Assembly (NCBI RefSeq): GCF_014199255.1
Contig: NZ_JACIJF010000002.1
Span: forward strand, 186,001 to 250,000
Origin: Sphingomonas xinjiangensis
Lineage (GTDB): Bacteria; Pseudomonadota; Alphaproteobacteria; Sphingomonadales; Sphingomonadaceae
Length of the DNA stretch: 64,000 nucleotides
Direction of reading: 5' to 3'
Shown here piece after piece: positions 19,641 to 29,015 of the stretch (positions are counted from its first letter, which is position 1; each line of letters opens with the position of its first letter). Made by a program: the position numbers and the translations under genes. The notes under the pieces were generated by a model. That model was not told the origin of the DNA. It searched no databases and saw nothing but the letters and a program-made list of their open reading frames with translations.

Positions 19641-21653
19641 ATGGCCTTCCTTCGTTTCGGATTGATGTCGCTGCTGCTTGCGCTTGTCGCATTGCCGGCG
19701 CTTGCCCAGCCGGTCGGCAACGGACCGCATGTCCGCGTCGAACTGCTTGCGGAAACCGATCACCCGGCGCCCGGTAGCACGGTGACGCTGGCCCTCGCCT
19801 CAGCTCCGGAAAAAGGCTGGCACGCCTATTGGCAGAACCCGGGCGACGCCGGCCTGCCTGCACGGTTCGACTGGTCGCTTCCGTCGGGGGCCAGCGTTGG
19901 CGAACCAAGCTACCCGGTGCCGCAGCGCCTGATGATCTCGGGCCTGATGAACTATGTCTATGAGGGCCCCTTCGCCCCGCTGGTCACGCTGAAGCTGCCG
20001 GCGGGCGCCAGCGGTACGCTGCCCGTCCGGGTCCGTGTGGACTATCTCGTCTGCACCGACGCCATCTGCGTACCCGAGCGGGCCGACCTCGCCACAACGC
20101 TTACCGTAGGCGATGGCAGCATCGCGCCAGAGCGCCGGGCGCGGTTCGACCGCTGGCGTGCCGCGCTGCCCAAGCCGCTGGGCAGCCCGGCCAGCTTCCA
20201 GTTGGACGCCGGGCGGATCAGGCTCGCCGTCCCGTACCCTGCAGATGCACCGCTCGACGACGCATACTTCTATCCGCGCACGCAGAATGCGCTCGATTAT
20301 GCCGCGCCGCAGACCGTCGGACGCGACGGCGACCGGATCGTGATCGAGACCGCGGCCAAGGGGCAGCCCAAAGCTTTGCAGGGTGTCCTTCAGATCGGCG
20401 GCCAGGGGCTGCTCGTCACTGCTACACCCGGCAACGTGCCTCCACTGGCATCCTCCACTTTTTCCACGGGCGTGGTCACAACGCTGGCCGCGTTCTTCGC
20501 CGCGCTGCTCGGCGGCATTATCCTCAACATTATGCCCTGCGTCTTCCCGATCCTCAGCCTCAAGGCACTGAGTCTGGCAAAGGGGCACGGCGAGGATCCG
20601 CGGGGCGAAGCCCTGGCCTATACCGCCGGCGTAGTGCTGGTGTGCCTTGCGCTAGGCGGCGCGTTGCTCGCGATCCGTGCCGGCGGCGCATCGGCCGGGT
20701 GGGCATTCCAGCTTCAAAGCCCTGGGGTCATCCTGCTGCTGTTGCTGCTGACTGTGGCCATCGCGCTTAACCTGGCCGGCCTGTTCGAGTTAGGCGCGCC
20801 CGGCTTCGCCAATCGCGCGGCGGCGAGCGGACGGGGCGGAGCCTTCGCCACTGGAGCTCTCGCGGCCTTTGTCGCCACGCCATGCGCAGGACCTTTCATG
20901 GCCTCCGCCCTCGGCGCGGCACTGATCCTGCCTTGGCCTGCGGCTCTCGCGGTGTTCGGCGGCCTGGGGCTGGGCATCGCGCTTCCCTTCCTCCTGCTCG
21001 GCTTCGTGCCGGCGCTGCGCCGCCGCCTGCCGCGGCCCGGCGCCTGGATGGCGACGCTGCGCCACATTCTGTCGGTGCCGATGTTCCTGACCGCGCTGGC
21101 GCTTGCCTGGGTGTTGGGACGCCAGACCGGGGTGAACGGCATGACGATCGGCCTGGGCGCAATGCTGCTTACTGCGCTGACTCTGTGGTGGGCAGGCGCC
21201 CGCCAGCGCGGTGGCGCCGTTCGCGCCTGGCTTCCGGCGCTGCCGCTGTTGCTGCTCGCCTGCGCGGCGACGGCATTCGTCCGCCCCGCGCAATCCAGCC
21301 AGCAGGCCCCATCCGGCACCGAGCCCTTCAGCGAAGCCCGCCTCGCGCAGCTCCGCGCCGAAGGCCGACCGGTCTTTGCCTATTTCACGGCCGACTGGTG
21401 CCTCAGCTGCAAGGTGAATGAAAAGGCAGTGATCGACACCGCTGCGGTGCGCGACGCGCTGCGCGACGGCAACGTCGCAGTTCTTGTGGGCGACTGGACC
21501 AACGGCGATCCGGCGCTCGGCCGCTTCATCGAGCGCCACAACCGCGCCGGGGTGCCGCTCTACTTGTGGTACACGCCGGGCCAAGACCACCCGCAACTAT
21601 TGCCGCAAATCCTAAGCCGGTCGCAACTCGTTGATCTTGCTCGCTCCCGTTAA
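19641..21653 (+). CDS. DsbD-like protein-disulfide reductase / thiol:disulfide interchange protein
   Basis: The protein would pass electrons from cytoplasmic thioredoxin across the inner membrane to periplasmic thiol proteins. The 670-residue product has a signal peptide, an N-terminal periplasmic domain with the Cys pair VCTDAICVPE, then about eight membrane segments containing NIMPCVFPILSLKAL and VATPCAGPFMASALG (one conserved Cys each). A C-terminal thioredoxin-like domain has the CxxC motif in ADWCLSCKVNEKA. This layout matches the DsbD/ScsB group. The ATG at 19641 is chosen for the signal peptide; the frame extends uselessly upstream. Confidence 0.88.
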   Translation: MAFLRFGLMSLLLALVALPALAQPVGNGPHVRVELLAETDHPAPGSTVTLALASAPEKGWHAYWQNPGDAGLPARFDWSLPSGASVGEPSYPVPQRLMISGLMNYVYEGPFAPLVTLKLPAGASGTLPVRVRVDYLVCTDAICVPERADLATTLTVGDGSIAPERRARFDRWRAALPKPLGSPASFQLDAGRIRLAVPYPADAPLDDAYFYPRTQNALDYAAPQTVGRDGDRIVIETAAKGQPKALQGVLQIGGQGLLVTATPGNVPPLASSTFSTGVVTTLAAFFAALLGGIILNIMPCVFPILSLKALSLAKGHGEDPRGEALAYTAGVVLVCLALGGALLAIRAGGASAGWAFQLQSPGVILLLLLLTVAIALNLAGLFELGAPGFANRAAASGRGGAFATGALAAFVATPCAGPFMASALGAALILPWPAALAVFGGLGLGIALPFLLLGFVPALRRRLPRPGAWMATLRHILSVPMFLTALALAWVLGRQTGVNGMTIGLGAMLLTALTLWWAGARQRGGAVRAWLPALPLLLLACAATAFVRPAQSSQQAPSGTEPFSEARLAQLRAEGRPVFAYFTADWCLSCKVNEKAVIDTAAVRDALRDGNVAVLVGDWTNGDPALGRFIERHNRAGVPLYLWYTPGQDHPQLLPQILSRSQLVDLARSR

Positions 21654-21721
21654 TTTCCTTGTGCGGCCTCACGGTGCGTTGCAGCATGGAACTTGCAGGC
21701 ACTTCAGCGCTTGGGGCGTGA

Positions 21722-23191
21722 ATGGGAACAAGTGGGGCGTTCGACGAGATTTGGGGCTTTGGCGGGCCGGATTCGCCGCGACCTGAATTCCAGGCGCTGT
21801 CGCGCTGGGTGGCAAACACCTCGACCGAGGAACTCCACCAACGTCAGCAATCCGCCGAAGCCGCTTTCCGCCAGCTCGGCATCACCTTTGCCGTCTATGG
21901 CGAAAACGATGCGGCGGAACGCATCATCCCGTTCGACATTGTGCCGCGCCTCTTCCTGCATCAGGAATGGACCAGCCTGTCGGAAGGACTGGTGCAGCGC
22001 GTACAGGCGATCAATGCCTTCCTCGAAGATATCTATGGCGAGCGCCGCATCCTCGCCGAAGGGCTGATCCCGCCGGAGCTCATCTTCCGCAACGATCAGT
22101 TCCGCCCCGAAGTCGCCGGCATCCGTCCGCCGCATGGCATCTGGGCGCATATCTGCGGCATCGACCTGGTCCGCACCGGTCCCGACCAGTTCTTCGTGCT
22201 GGAGGACAATGCTCGCACCCCGTCGGGCGTGTCTTATATGCTGGAGAACCGGGAGGCGATGCTGCGCCTGTGTCCCGAGTTGTTCCGCGAATTCCGCGTC
22301 GCCCCAGTCGACAGCTATCCCGACCGGCTGCTCGAGACGATGCGCTCCGTCGCGCCAGGCAACAACCCCGATCCGATGTGCGTCGTGCTGACGCCGGGCC
22401 ACTTCAATTCGGCCTATTACGAACACAGCTTCCTTGCCGATTCGATGGGGATCGAACTGGTGGAAGCCGCCGACTTGGTCGTCGATGACGACATCGTCTG
22501 GGTACAGACCGTCGGCGGACGGGTGCGGGTCGATGTCATTTACCGCCGGATCGACGACGACTTTCTCGATCCCCTCATCTTCCGGCCTGATTCGATGCTG
22601 GGCGTGCCCGGCCTCATCGCCGCTTATCGTGCCGGTAATGTCGCGCTGATCAACGCTCCCGGCAACGGCATCGCCGACGACAAGGCGATCTACAGCTACA
22701 TGCCGGAAATCGTCCGCTTCTACACCGGCCAGGACGCCAAGCTGCCCAATGTCGAGACCTGGCGGTGCCGCGAACCGCAGCCGCTGAAGTACGTCCTCGA
22801 TCATCTTCCCGAATTGGTCGTTAAGCTGGTCGACGGCTCGGGCGGCTATGGCATGCTCGTCGGTCCCACCGCCTCCAAGCAGGAGATCGCCGACTTCCGC
22901 GCCGCGCTGATTGCCGAACCGCATCGCTACATCGCGCAGCCAACGCTGGCACTCTCCACGGTGCCCACTTTGGTGGAACAGGGCCTGGCGCCACGCCATG
23001 TCGACTTCCGCCCATTCGTCCTCACCGGCAGCGATGGCGTCCGCGTCGTGCCCGGCGGTCTCACCCGCGTGGCGCTGCGCGAAGGCTCGCTGGTCGTGAA
23101 TTCCAGCCAGGGTGGCGGCACCAAGGACAGCTTCGTGCTGCTGGACGACCGCGCGCCTACTCAGTCCCAATCACAGCGGCAGGGACTGTGA
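21722..23191 (+). CDS. Circularly permuted ATP-grasp type 2 protein
   Basis: The 489-residue protein matches the DUF404/DUF407 (COG2308) group: a GITFAVYGE segment with ERIIPFDIVPRLF near residue 60, the helix VQRVQAINAFLEDIYGERRILAEG, EDNARTPSGVSYMLENR near 165, and a late GSGGYGMLVGP. These proteins have a permuted ATP-grasp fold and are predicted to make amide bonds between carboxylates and amines. It is the first gene of a three-gene operon with alpha-E and transglutaminase-like proteins; in the literature that set is linked to Anbu peptidases and peptide tagging. The substrate is unknown. Confidence 0.88.
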   Translation: MGTSGAFDEIWGFGGPDSPRPEFQALSRWVANTSTEELHQRQQSAEAAFRQLGITFAVYGENDAAERIIPFDIVPRLFLHQEWTSLSEGLVQRVQAINAFLEDIYGERRILAEGLIPPELIFRNDQFRPEVAGIRPPHGIWAHICGIDLVRTGPDQFFVLEDNARTPSGVSYMLENREAMLRLCPELFREFRVAPVDSYPDRLLETMRSVAPGNNPDPMCVVLTPGHFNSAYYEHSFLADSMGIELVEAADLVVDDDIVWVQTVGGRVRVDVIYRRIDDDFLDPLIFRPDSMLGVPGLIAAYRAGNVALINAPGNGIADDKAIYSYMPEIVRFYTGQDAKLPNVETWRCREPQPLKYVLDHLPELVVKLVDGSGGYGMLVGPTASKQEIADFRAALIAEPHRYIAQPTLALSTVPTLVEQGLAPRHVDFRPFVLTGSDGVRVVPGGLTRVALREGSLVVNSSQGGGTKDSFVLLDDRAPTQSQSQRQGL

Positions 23192-23198
23192 GGTCGCC

Positions 23199-24140
23199 AT
23201 GCTGATGCTCTCCCGCACCGCCTCGGCACTCTACTGGCTTGGCCGCTATGTCGAACGCGCCGATTTCATCGCCCGGCTGGTGGAAGCCACGATCCGCTTG
23301 GACGCCCTCTCCGCCCGTCCCGCTGGCGAAGCGGCATGGCAGAGCGCGCTCGCCGTCAGCTACACTGACCAGGCGTTCGCCGCGACCGGCGGCAACTTCA
23401 CCCAGGCCGAGGTCGCGCATTTTCTCACGCTGGACGCCAGCCATTCGGGCTCGATCGTCCGCTGCCTGGAACTGGCGCGCAACAATGCGCGCGCCGTGCG
23501 CACCGCGCTCACCCGCGACGCGTGGACCGCGGTTAACCGTGCCTGGCTGCTGTTCCAGAACCGGGTAAGCACCGGCAGTGCTACGCAGACGCTGAATCTG
23601 GTTGAGCAAGTGAAGGGCGAGACTCGCGGCTTCGAAGGGTCGATCCACCGCATGATGCGCAACGAGGCGACCTGGCTGATCCAGCTCGGCGCCTCCGTGG
23701 AGCGCGCCGACAACACCGCCCGGCTGGTCGACGTGAAATACCATTTGTTGCTGCCCGAGGGCGAACGGGTCGGCGGCGTCGTCGACCGGGATCAATGGAC
23801 GACGATCCTCCAGACTGTCTCGGCCGTGAATGCCTATCGCTGGCTCTACAAGGAAGGCCTTCAGCCCAGCAACGTCATCAACTTGCTGGTCAGCCGCGTC
23901 GAGCTGCCACGCAGCCTCGCGGCCTGTGCCGAGGAAAGCGTCGGCATTCTCAGCCAACTCGCCAAACGCACTGGCCTTCAGGGTGAGGCGGACCGCATGG
24001 CCCGGGCGCGCATGGCGCGGATGCAGAAGACCCGCACCTCAGATATCATCGTCACGGGCCTCCACGAACATCTGACCGCCTTTATTCAGGAAAATGCGAT
24101 GCTCGACGCCGCGATAAGCCGCCAGTTTCGGTTCATCTGA
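23199..24140 (+). CDS. Alpha-E domain protein
   Basis: The 313-residue all-helical protein starts MLMLSRTASALYWLGRYVER, a nearly invariant opening for the alpha-E (DUF403/COG2307) family. Further matches are NNARAVRTALTRDAWTAVNR and the FEGSIHRMMRNEATWLIQLG segment with ERADNTARLVDVKYH. Its function is not known; it is almost always coupled to the permuted ATP-grasp protein, as here (8 nt after that gene, and overlapping the next start). Confidence 0.9.
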   Translation: MLMLSRTASALYWLGRYVERADFIARLVEATIRLDALSARPAGEAAWQSALAVSYTDQAFAATGGNFTQAEVAHFLTLDASHSGSIVRCLELARNNARAVRTALTRDAWTAVNRAWLLFQNRVSTGSATQTLNLVEQVKGETRGFEGSIHRMMRNEATWLIQLGASVERADNTARLVDVKYHLLLPEGERVGGVVDRDQWTTILQTVSAVNAYRWLYKEGLQPSNVINLLVSRVELPRSLAACAEESVGILSQLAKRTGLQGEADRMARARMARMQKTRTSDIIVTGLHEHLTAFIQENAMLDAAISRQFRFI

Positions 24141-24949
24141 TGCGCATCGCCATCGATCACCACAGCCGCTACCGCTTCTCCAAGCCTCAAGACCGCATCG
24201 TTCAGATGCTGCGCCTCACGCCGGGCGACACGCGCGATCAGACGGTGGTGAACTGGATGGTCAGCGTCGACTGCGACGCCCGCCTGCGCGACGCGACCGA
24301 CGGATTCGGTAACGCCGTCACGATGCTCTATGCCGACGGGCCGCTCGCCGCGATCGACGTCCACGTCACCGGCGAAGTGCTGACCACCGACGCCGATGGT
24401 GTGATCCACGAAGCAGCCGAACCGCTGCCTGCGCTCCTGTATCTCCGCACCACCGCGCGCACTGCGCCGGGCACAGACCTTCCTGGCTTTGCGTCAGACA
24501 GCGTTTCGGGCGCGCGCGATCCGCTCGACACGCTCCACCGTTTGAATTGCGCGCTTCACGCCCGCTTCCCCTGCGCACCCGATGCACCGGACACCGGCAC
24601 CTCGGCGGCCGCGGCGTTCGTTGCCGGCAAGGCGACATCGCGCGACGTCGCCCAGATGTTCATCGCAGCCGCTCGCAGCCTTCAGATCCCCGCCCGCTAC
24701 GTATCCGGCTACCGCAGCGACAGCGTAGCTCAATCCGCGCCGCACGCCTGGGCCGAAGCGCATGTCTACGGCCTGGGCTGGATCGGTTTCGATCCCGCCG
24801 CAGGCCTAATCCCCGACGAACGCTATGTCCGTGTCGCAATCGGCCTCGACGCAGCGGGCGCGGCGGCGATCGCCGGCACGCGCATCGGCTACGGCTTGGA
24901 ACAGCTCGATGTCGACCTGCACGTGGAACAGATGCCCGGCGACGCCTGA
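24140..24949 (+). CDS. Transglutaminase-like protein with Cys-to-Ser change at the catalytic position
   Basis: The 269-residue protein has the N-terminal beta domain of this family (YRFSKPQDRIVQMLRLTP) and the core domain. The core segment reads KATSRDVAQMFIAAARSLQI and PARYVSGY, then APHAWAEAHVYGLGWIGFDPA. Family members normally have a GVCQDFAH-type motif with the nucleophilic cysteine. Here the aligned residue is Ser167 (codon TCG, 24638-24640), while His202 and Asp218 remain. It may be a binding pseudoenzyme or a serine hydrolase. The ATG overlaps the alpha-E stop by one base. Confidence 0.85.
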   Translation: MRIAIDHHSRYRFSKPQDRIVQMLRLTPGDTRDQTVVNWMVSVDCDARLRDATDGFGNAVTMLYADGPLAAIDVHVTGEVLTTDADGVIHEAAEPLPALLYLRTTARTAPGTDLPGFASDSVSGARDPLDTLHRLNCALHARFPCAPDAPDTGTSAAAAFVAGKATSRDVAQMFIAAARSLQIPARYVSGYRSDSVAQSAPHAWAEAHVYGLGWIGFDPAAGLIPDERYVRVAIGLDAAGAAAIAGTRIGYGLEQLDVDLHVEQMPGDA

Positions 24950-24958
24950 AGGCGACGA

Positions 24959-25741
24959 TCAAGCCAGCGCGCGCACCTTCGACGGCAACGGCATGGCAAG
25001 GGTCTCGTCCTCGTCGGTCAGCAGCGCCCAGCCATTGGGGCCGAGCACCTCGATTGGCCGATAGCGCGTCTTGTACGCCATCCGCTCGGACCCCTTCACC
25101 CAATAGCCGAGATAGACATAGGGCAAACCGGCATCCCGCGCGCGCAGGATGTGGTCGAGGATGATGTAATTGCCCATGCTCGGCCGCGTATCGTCCGGCA
25201 CGAAGAAGCTATAGATCATCGACAGCCCGTCGGCCTGCCGATCGGTGATGCATGCGCCCACAAGCCGCCCGCGCGCGCCGTCCACCGACGGCTCGCGATA
25301 TTCGATCACATAGGAGCTGACGGGTGACTGCTCGACCATGTCGGCATAGTCGCTCTCGTCCATCGCCGCCATGCCGCCGCCCGGGTGCCGCGCGGTCAGA
25401 TAGCGTCGCAATAGATCATATTGCTCTTCGGTCGCCCAAGGCTTGCACGCCGTGACTTCCAGGTCACCATAGCGCTTGAGCAGCTTGCGCTGCGTCGCAT
25501 TGGGCTGGAACTGATCGGCGACGATCCGCACCGAAACGCACGCCGTGCAGCCTGCGCAGCTAGGTCGATAAGCGACCGACTGGCTCCGCCGAAATCCGAT
25601 CCGCCCCAGCGCATCGTTGAGCTCCCCGGCGTGCTGCCCGCTCAGTTCGGTGAAGATCTTCCGCTCCTGCCGCCCCGGCAGATACGGGCAGGGTGACGGG
25701 CTGGTCACGAAGAATCGGGGGAAACGGGTAAGTGCAGTCAC
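24959..25741 (-). CDS. bpt: Aspartate/glutamate leucyltransferase
   Basis: Bpt moves leucine from leucyl-tRNA to N-terminal Asp or Glu of proteins, creating N-degrons for ClpAPS. The 260-residue product has the family start ([24 protein letters not shown]), the Cys-rich [16 protein letters not shown] and the C-terminal GNAT-like core ([34 protein letters not shown]). It converges on the transglutaminase gene with a gap of only 9 nt. Its proximity to a predicted protein-tagging operon is suggestive but unproven. Confidence 0.93.
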   Translation of the reverse strand: MTALTRFPRFFVTSPSPCPYLPGRQERKIFTELSGQHAGELNDALGRIGFRRSQSVAYRPSCAGCTACVSVRIVADQFQPNATQRKLLKRYGDLEVTACKPWATEEQYDLLRRYLTARHPGGGMAAMDESDYADMVEQSPVSSYVIEYREPSVDGARGRLVGACITDRQADGLSMIYSFFVPDDTRPSMGNYIILDHILRARDAGLPYVYLGYWVKGSERMAYKTRYRPIEVLGPNGWALLTDEDETLAMPLPSKVRALA

Positions 25742-26042
25742 CGCCTGTTGGTCCTCGTTCCGGCCACACGATCGGCCTTGTGGACGCGACTATGAAGCGG
25801 TCGGCACATGATGAAAAGCGCCTTTACCATGAAAGAAAGTTAACAATCGATCGCAGAAGGTAGAATGCCAGAACAGCGACTTAACGCCTCGCGGCCGCGT
25901 TGGTCTGGCGCAACCGTTAACCATTCCGCGAATACGAGCGGGTATCCGCTTCCCGGCTGCACCCAGCATATAGCAAAAGCGTGCGCTTGGGAATCCGCCC
26001 CTCGGCTTCGCTCGTCCCAAGGCCCCTCATGGCGAACCCGGC
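25742..26042. other. Non-coding gap between ilvA and bpt
   Basis: No convincing gene is present. Reading the + strand, there is one exact TTAACCAT (25917-25924) and a TTAACAAT (25840-25847), resembling CtrA half-sites, and an imperfect cttggga/tcccaag inverted repeat (about 25986-26024) that could form a weak terminator after ilvA. The bpt promoter on the minus strand must also lie here. Confidence 0.4.
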
Positions 26043-27287
26043 TCAGGCTAATTCAATCTGCTTCACTTCATATTGCGCGCGGCGAAGCGCGGTGATCAGC
26101 CGGTCGAGGTGATTGCGGTCGCGCGTTTCGCATTCCACATCCAGCGTCAATCCCTTGGCCGGCAGCGTCGTGAAGATCCGCTGGTGATACAGTTCCAGGA
26201 TGTTGACGCCCTGCTCCTGGAAGATCTTGGCCACGTTAAACAATGCGCCCGGCCGGTCCTGCAAGCGCACGCTCAGCCGCGCCAGCCGCCCGGAGCGGGC
26301 CAAATCACGCAGCAGCACATTGGCGAGCAGCCGCGTATCGATATTGCCGCCGCACAGGATAGTGCCGACCGTGCGCCCTTTGAACCGTTCGGGCTCGGAC
26401 AACAGCGCTGCGAGCCCCGCCGCGCCCGCACCTTCGACCACCGTCTTCTCGATCTGGAGCAGCAGGCTGACCGATTCCTCCAAGCGACGCTCGCCGACCA
26501 GCACGATGTCGTCGACTAGCGCCTCGACGATTCCCGCAGTGATCCCGCCGGGCTCCTTCACTGCGATACCCTCCGCCAGCGTATCGCCTGCGCAGGGCAT
26601 CTCGGTATGGTGGATGCGGTTGTACATCGACGGGAACAGCTCGGCCTGCACGCCGACGACTTCCACCGAGCGCCCTTCAGACTTGGCGACCACCGACGAT
26701 CCGGAGATCAGCCCGCCGCCGCCGATCGGCACTACCAGCATGTCGATCTCGGGCACATCCTCCAGCATCTCCAGCGCCGCCGTACCCTGGCCAGCGATCA
26801 CCCGGGCATCGTCGAACGGGTGGATGAAGGTAAAGCCCCTCTCGGCCTCCAGCGTACGCGAATGGGCATAGGCCGCGTCGAACGTTTCGCCGTGCAGAAT
26901 CACGGTGGCGCCGTGTCCTTCGGTCTGGGTGACCTTCACAATCGGCGTGTTCACCGGCATCACGATGGTGCTTGGGATGCCCAGCCGCGTCGCGTGATAG
27001 GCCAGCCCCTGCGCGTGGTTACCCGCCGACGCGGCGATCACCCCTTTCGCGCGCGCCGCCTCGTCCAATTGCAGCAGCGTGTTGAGCGCACCGCGCTCCT
27101 TATAAGCGGCGGTGAACTGCAAATTCTCGAACTTCAGATATACTGTCGCACCGGTCAGCTTCGACAGCGTCTTGCTGATCAGCGTTGGCGTCCGCACGAT
27201 CGATCCGGAAATTCGCGCCTGCGCTGCACGAACATCGTCGATCGATACGGATAGCGGCGTTGCTGCCGGAACTGCTTTGGTGGCCAT
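26043..27287 (-). CDS. ilvA: Threonine ammonia-lyase (threonine dehydratase)
   Basis: This PLP enzyme deaminates threonine to 2-oxobutyrate, feeding isoleucine synthesis. The 414-residue product has the PLP lysine at residue 63 (LKFENLQFTAAYKERGALN), ASAGNHAQGLAYHA near 95, the glycine loop VPIGGGGLISG near 185 and a single C-terminal ACT-like domain (RLSVRLQDRPGALFNVAKIF) from about residue 335. The one-ACT form of about 400 residues is common in Alphaproteobacteria. Feedback by isoleucine through the ACT domain is expected from the family. Confidence 0.93.
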   Translation of the reverse strand: MATKAVPAATPLSVSIDDVRAAQARISGSIVRTPTLISKTLSKLTGATVYLKFENLQFTAAYKERGALNTLLQLDEAARAKGVIAASAGNHAQGLAYHATRLGIPSTIVMPVNTPIVKVTQTEGHGATVILHGETFDAAYAHSRTLEAERGFTFIHPFDDARVIAGQGTAALEMLEDVPEIDMLVVPIGGGGLISGSSVVAKSEGRSVEVVGVQAELFPSMYNRIHHTEMPCAGDTLAEGIAVKEPGGITAGIVEALVDDIVLVGERRLEESVSLLLQIEKTVVEGAGAAGLAALLSEPERFKGRTVGTILCGGNIDTRLLANVLLRDLARSGRLARLSVRLQDRPGALFNVAKIFQEQGVNILELYHQRIFTTLPAKGLTLDVECETRDRNHLDRLITALRRAQYEVKQIELA

Positions 27288-27344
27288 GCGGCAAGGCGTA
27301 GACCATCTGGCGCAGCGGGGGAACAGGCCCTATGCGCTTGCCCC

Positions 27345-29015
27345 ATGCTCAAGACGCCCCGCCTCACCCGCATCCTGACTCCGCTTCTTGCCGCCACTGC
27401 GCTGCTCAGCGCGCCCGCCGCCCTGGCCGATGGCGTGGTCGACAACGTCAACGGCATCACGCTAGGTGCACGCGGCGAAGTGGTCCGGTTCCGCGCGATG
27501 CAGATCGACCGGAACGGCAAGGTGGTCCGCCTGTTCGCCGGGAAGGAAAAGCCGCCCAAGAAGGTCGAATGGCGCACCGACATGCAGGGGCGCACGCTCG
27601 TGCCCGGGATGATCGACGCGCACGGCCATGTCATGGGGCTGGGCTCGCAGCTCCTGCTGCTCGACCTGTCGCAGACCCGCTCGCTCGACGAAGCGCTGGA
27701 CAAGATCCGCAGCTATGCCGCGGCCAATCCCAACAAGTGGATCGTCGGCAGTGGCTGGAACCAGGAGCGCTGGGGGCTTGGCCGGTTCCCGACCGCCGCC
27801 GATCTCGACCGCGCGGTTAGCGACCGTCCGGTCTATCTCGAGCGGGTCGACGGCCACGCCGGCTGGGCCAACACCCGCGCGCTCGCCGCCGCAGGTATCA
27901 CCGCCGCGACCAAGGACCCCGCCGGCGGCCGCATCGAACGCGCAGGCGGTAACGCGCCTGCGGGCGTGCTGGTCGACTCCGCGCGCACCCTGGTCGAGAA
28001 GGTCGTTCCACAGTCCACGCCGCGGGAGCGCAACGCCGCGTTCCTCGCCGCGCAGGACAAGCTGCTGTCGCTCGGCGTCACCGCCACGGCCGACATGGGC
28101 ACCACCATCGAGGATTGGCTGACCTATCGCCGCATCGGTGACCTCAACCTGCTCAAGGTACGCATCATGAGCTATGCACACGGCGTCGACACCGCGCTCA
28201 CTGTCGCAGGTCAGGGCCCGACGCCGTGGCTCTATGGCGATCGGCTGCGCATGGGCGGCATCAAGATCTATGACGACGGCGCGCTGGGCAGCCGAGGGGC
28301 GTGGCTCAAGGCACCCTATGCCGACGCCCCTAACCAGCGGGGGTTGGGCTTCCTCAGCGACGACCAACTGCTCAACATGATGACGCGCGGCTCGATGGAC
28401 GGGTTCCAGATCGCCATCCACGCCATCGGCGACCGCGCCAACCAGCAGGCGCTCGATGCCATCGAGGTGCTGTCGGACACCTATAAGGACGATCGCCGCT
28501 GGCGGATCGAACATGCCCAGATCGTCGATCCCACGGATCTGCCCCGCTTCGGCAAATTCGGCATCATCGCCTCGATGCAGCCGGTGCACCAGACTTCGGA
28601 CCGAACCATGGCGGAAGCCCGTCTGGGCGAAGGACGGCTGAACGGCGCCTATGCCTGGCGCTCGATCCTCCAGACCGGCGGCCGGCTCGCCTTCGGCTCC
28701 GACTATCCGGTCGAGAGCCCCGATCCCTGGGCCGGCTGGGCCGCATCCTTCACGCGCCAGGATCCGCAGGGCCAGCCCCCCGGCGGCTGGCGCATGCAGG
28801 ATGCCGTGACGCGCGAACAGGGTTGGGCCGGCTTCACCACCGGCGCCGCCTATGCGGGCTTCGCCGAAGGAAAGATCGGCCGCCTCGCCCCCGGCCTGCT
28901 CGCCGACTTCCTGATCCTCGACCGCGATCCGGTCACTGCCGCCCCCGGCGCCCTGCGTGCCACCAAAGTGCTGGAAACCTGGGTTGGAGGATATAAGGCA
29001 TGGCCCGCCAAATAG
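27345..29015 (+). CDS. Secreted YtcJ-type amidohydrolase
   Basis: The 556-residue metal-dependent hydrolase begins with a signal peptide (LLAATALLSAPAALADG). It shows the amidohydrolase metal motif VPGMIDAHGHVMGLG near residue 90, then GGIKIYDDGALGSRGAWLKAPYAD, IAIHAIGDRANQQALDAIE, RIEHAQIVDP and FGSDYPVESPDPWAG with the metal Asp. Relatives (YtcJ, amidohydrolase family 3) act on exocyclic amides or formylated compounds; the substrate here is unknown. The end overlaps the HPP gene by 16 nt, so the two are probably cotranscribed. Confidence 0.85.
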   Translation: MLKTPRLTRILTPLLAATALLSAPAALADGVVDNVNGITLGARGEVVRFRAMQIDRNGKVVRLFAGKEKPPKKVEWRTDMQGRTLVPGMIDAHGHVMGLGSQLLLLDLSQTRSLDEALDKIRSYAAANPNKWIVGSGWNQERWGLGRFPTAADLDRAVSDRPVYLERVDGHAGWANTRALAAAGITAATKDPAGGRIERAGGNAPAGVLVDSARTLVEKVVPQSTPRERNAAFLAAQDKLLSLGVTATADMGTTIEDWLTYRRIGDLNLLKVRIMSYAHGVDTALTVAGQGPTPWLYGDRLRMGGIKIYDDGALGSRGAWLKAPYADAPNQRGLGFLSDDQLLNMMTRGSMDGFQIAIHAIGDRANQQALDAIEVLSDTYKDDRRWRIEHAQIVDPTDLPRFGKFGIIASMQPVHQTSDRTMAEARLGEGRLNGAYAWRSILQTGGRLAFGSDYPVESPDPWAGWAASFTRQDPQGQPPGGWRMQDAVTREQGWAGFTTGAAYAGFAEGKIGRLAPGLLADFLILDRDPVTAAPGALRATKVLETWVGGYKAWPAK

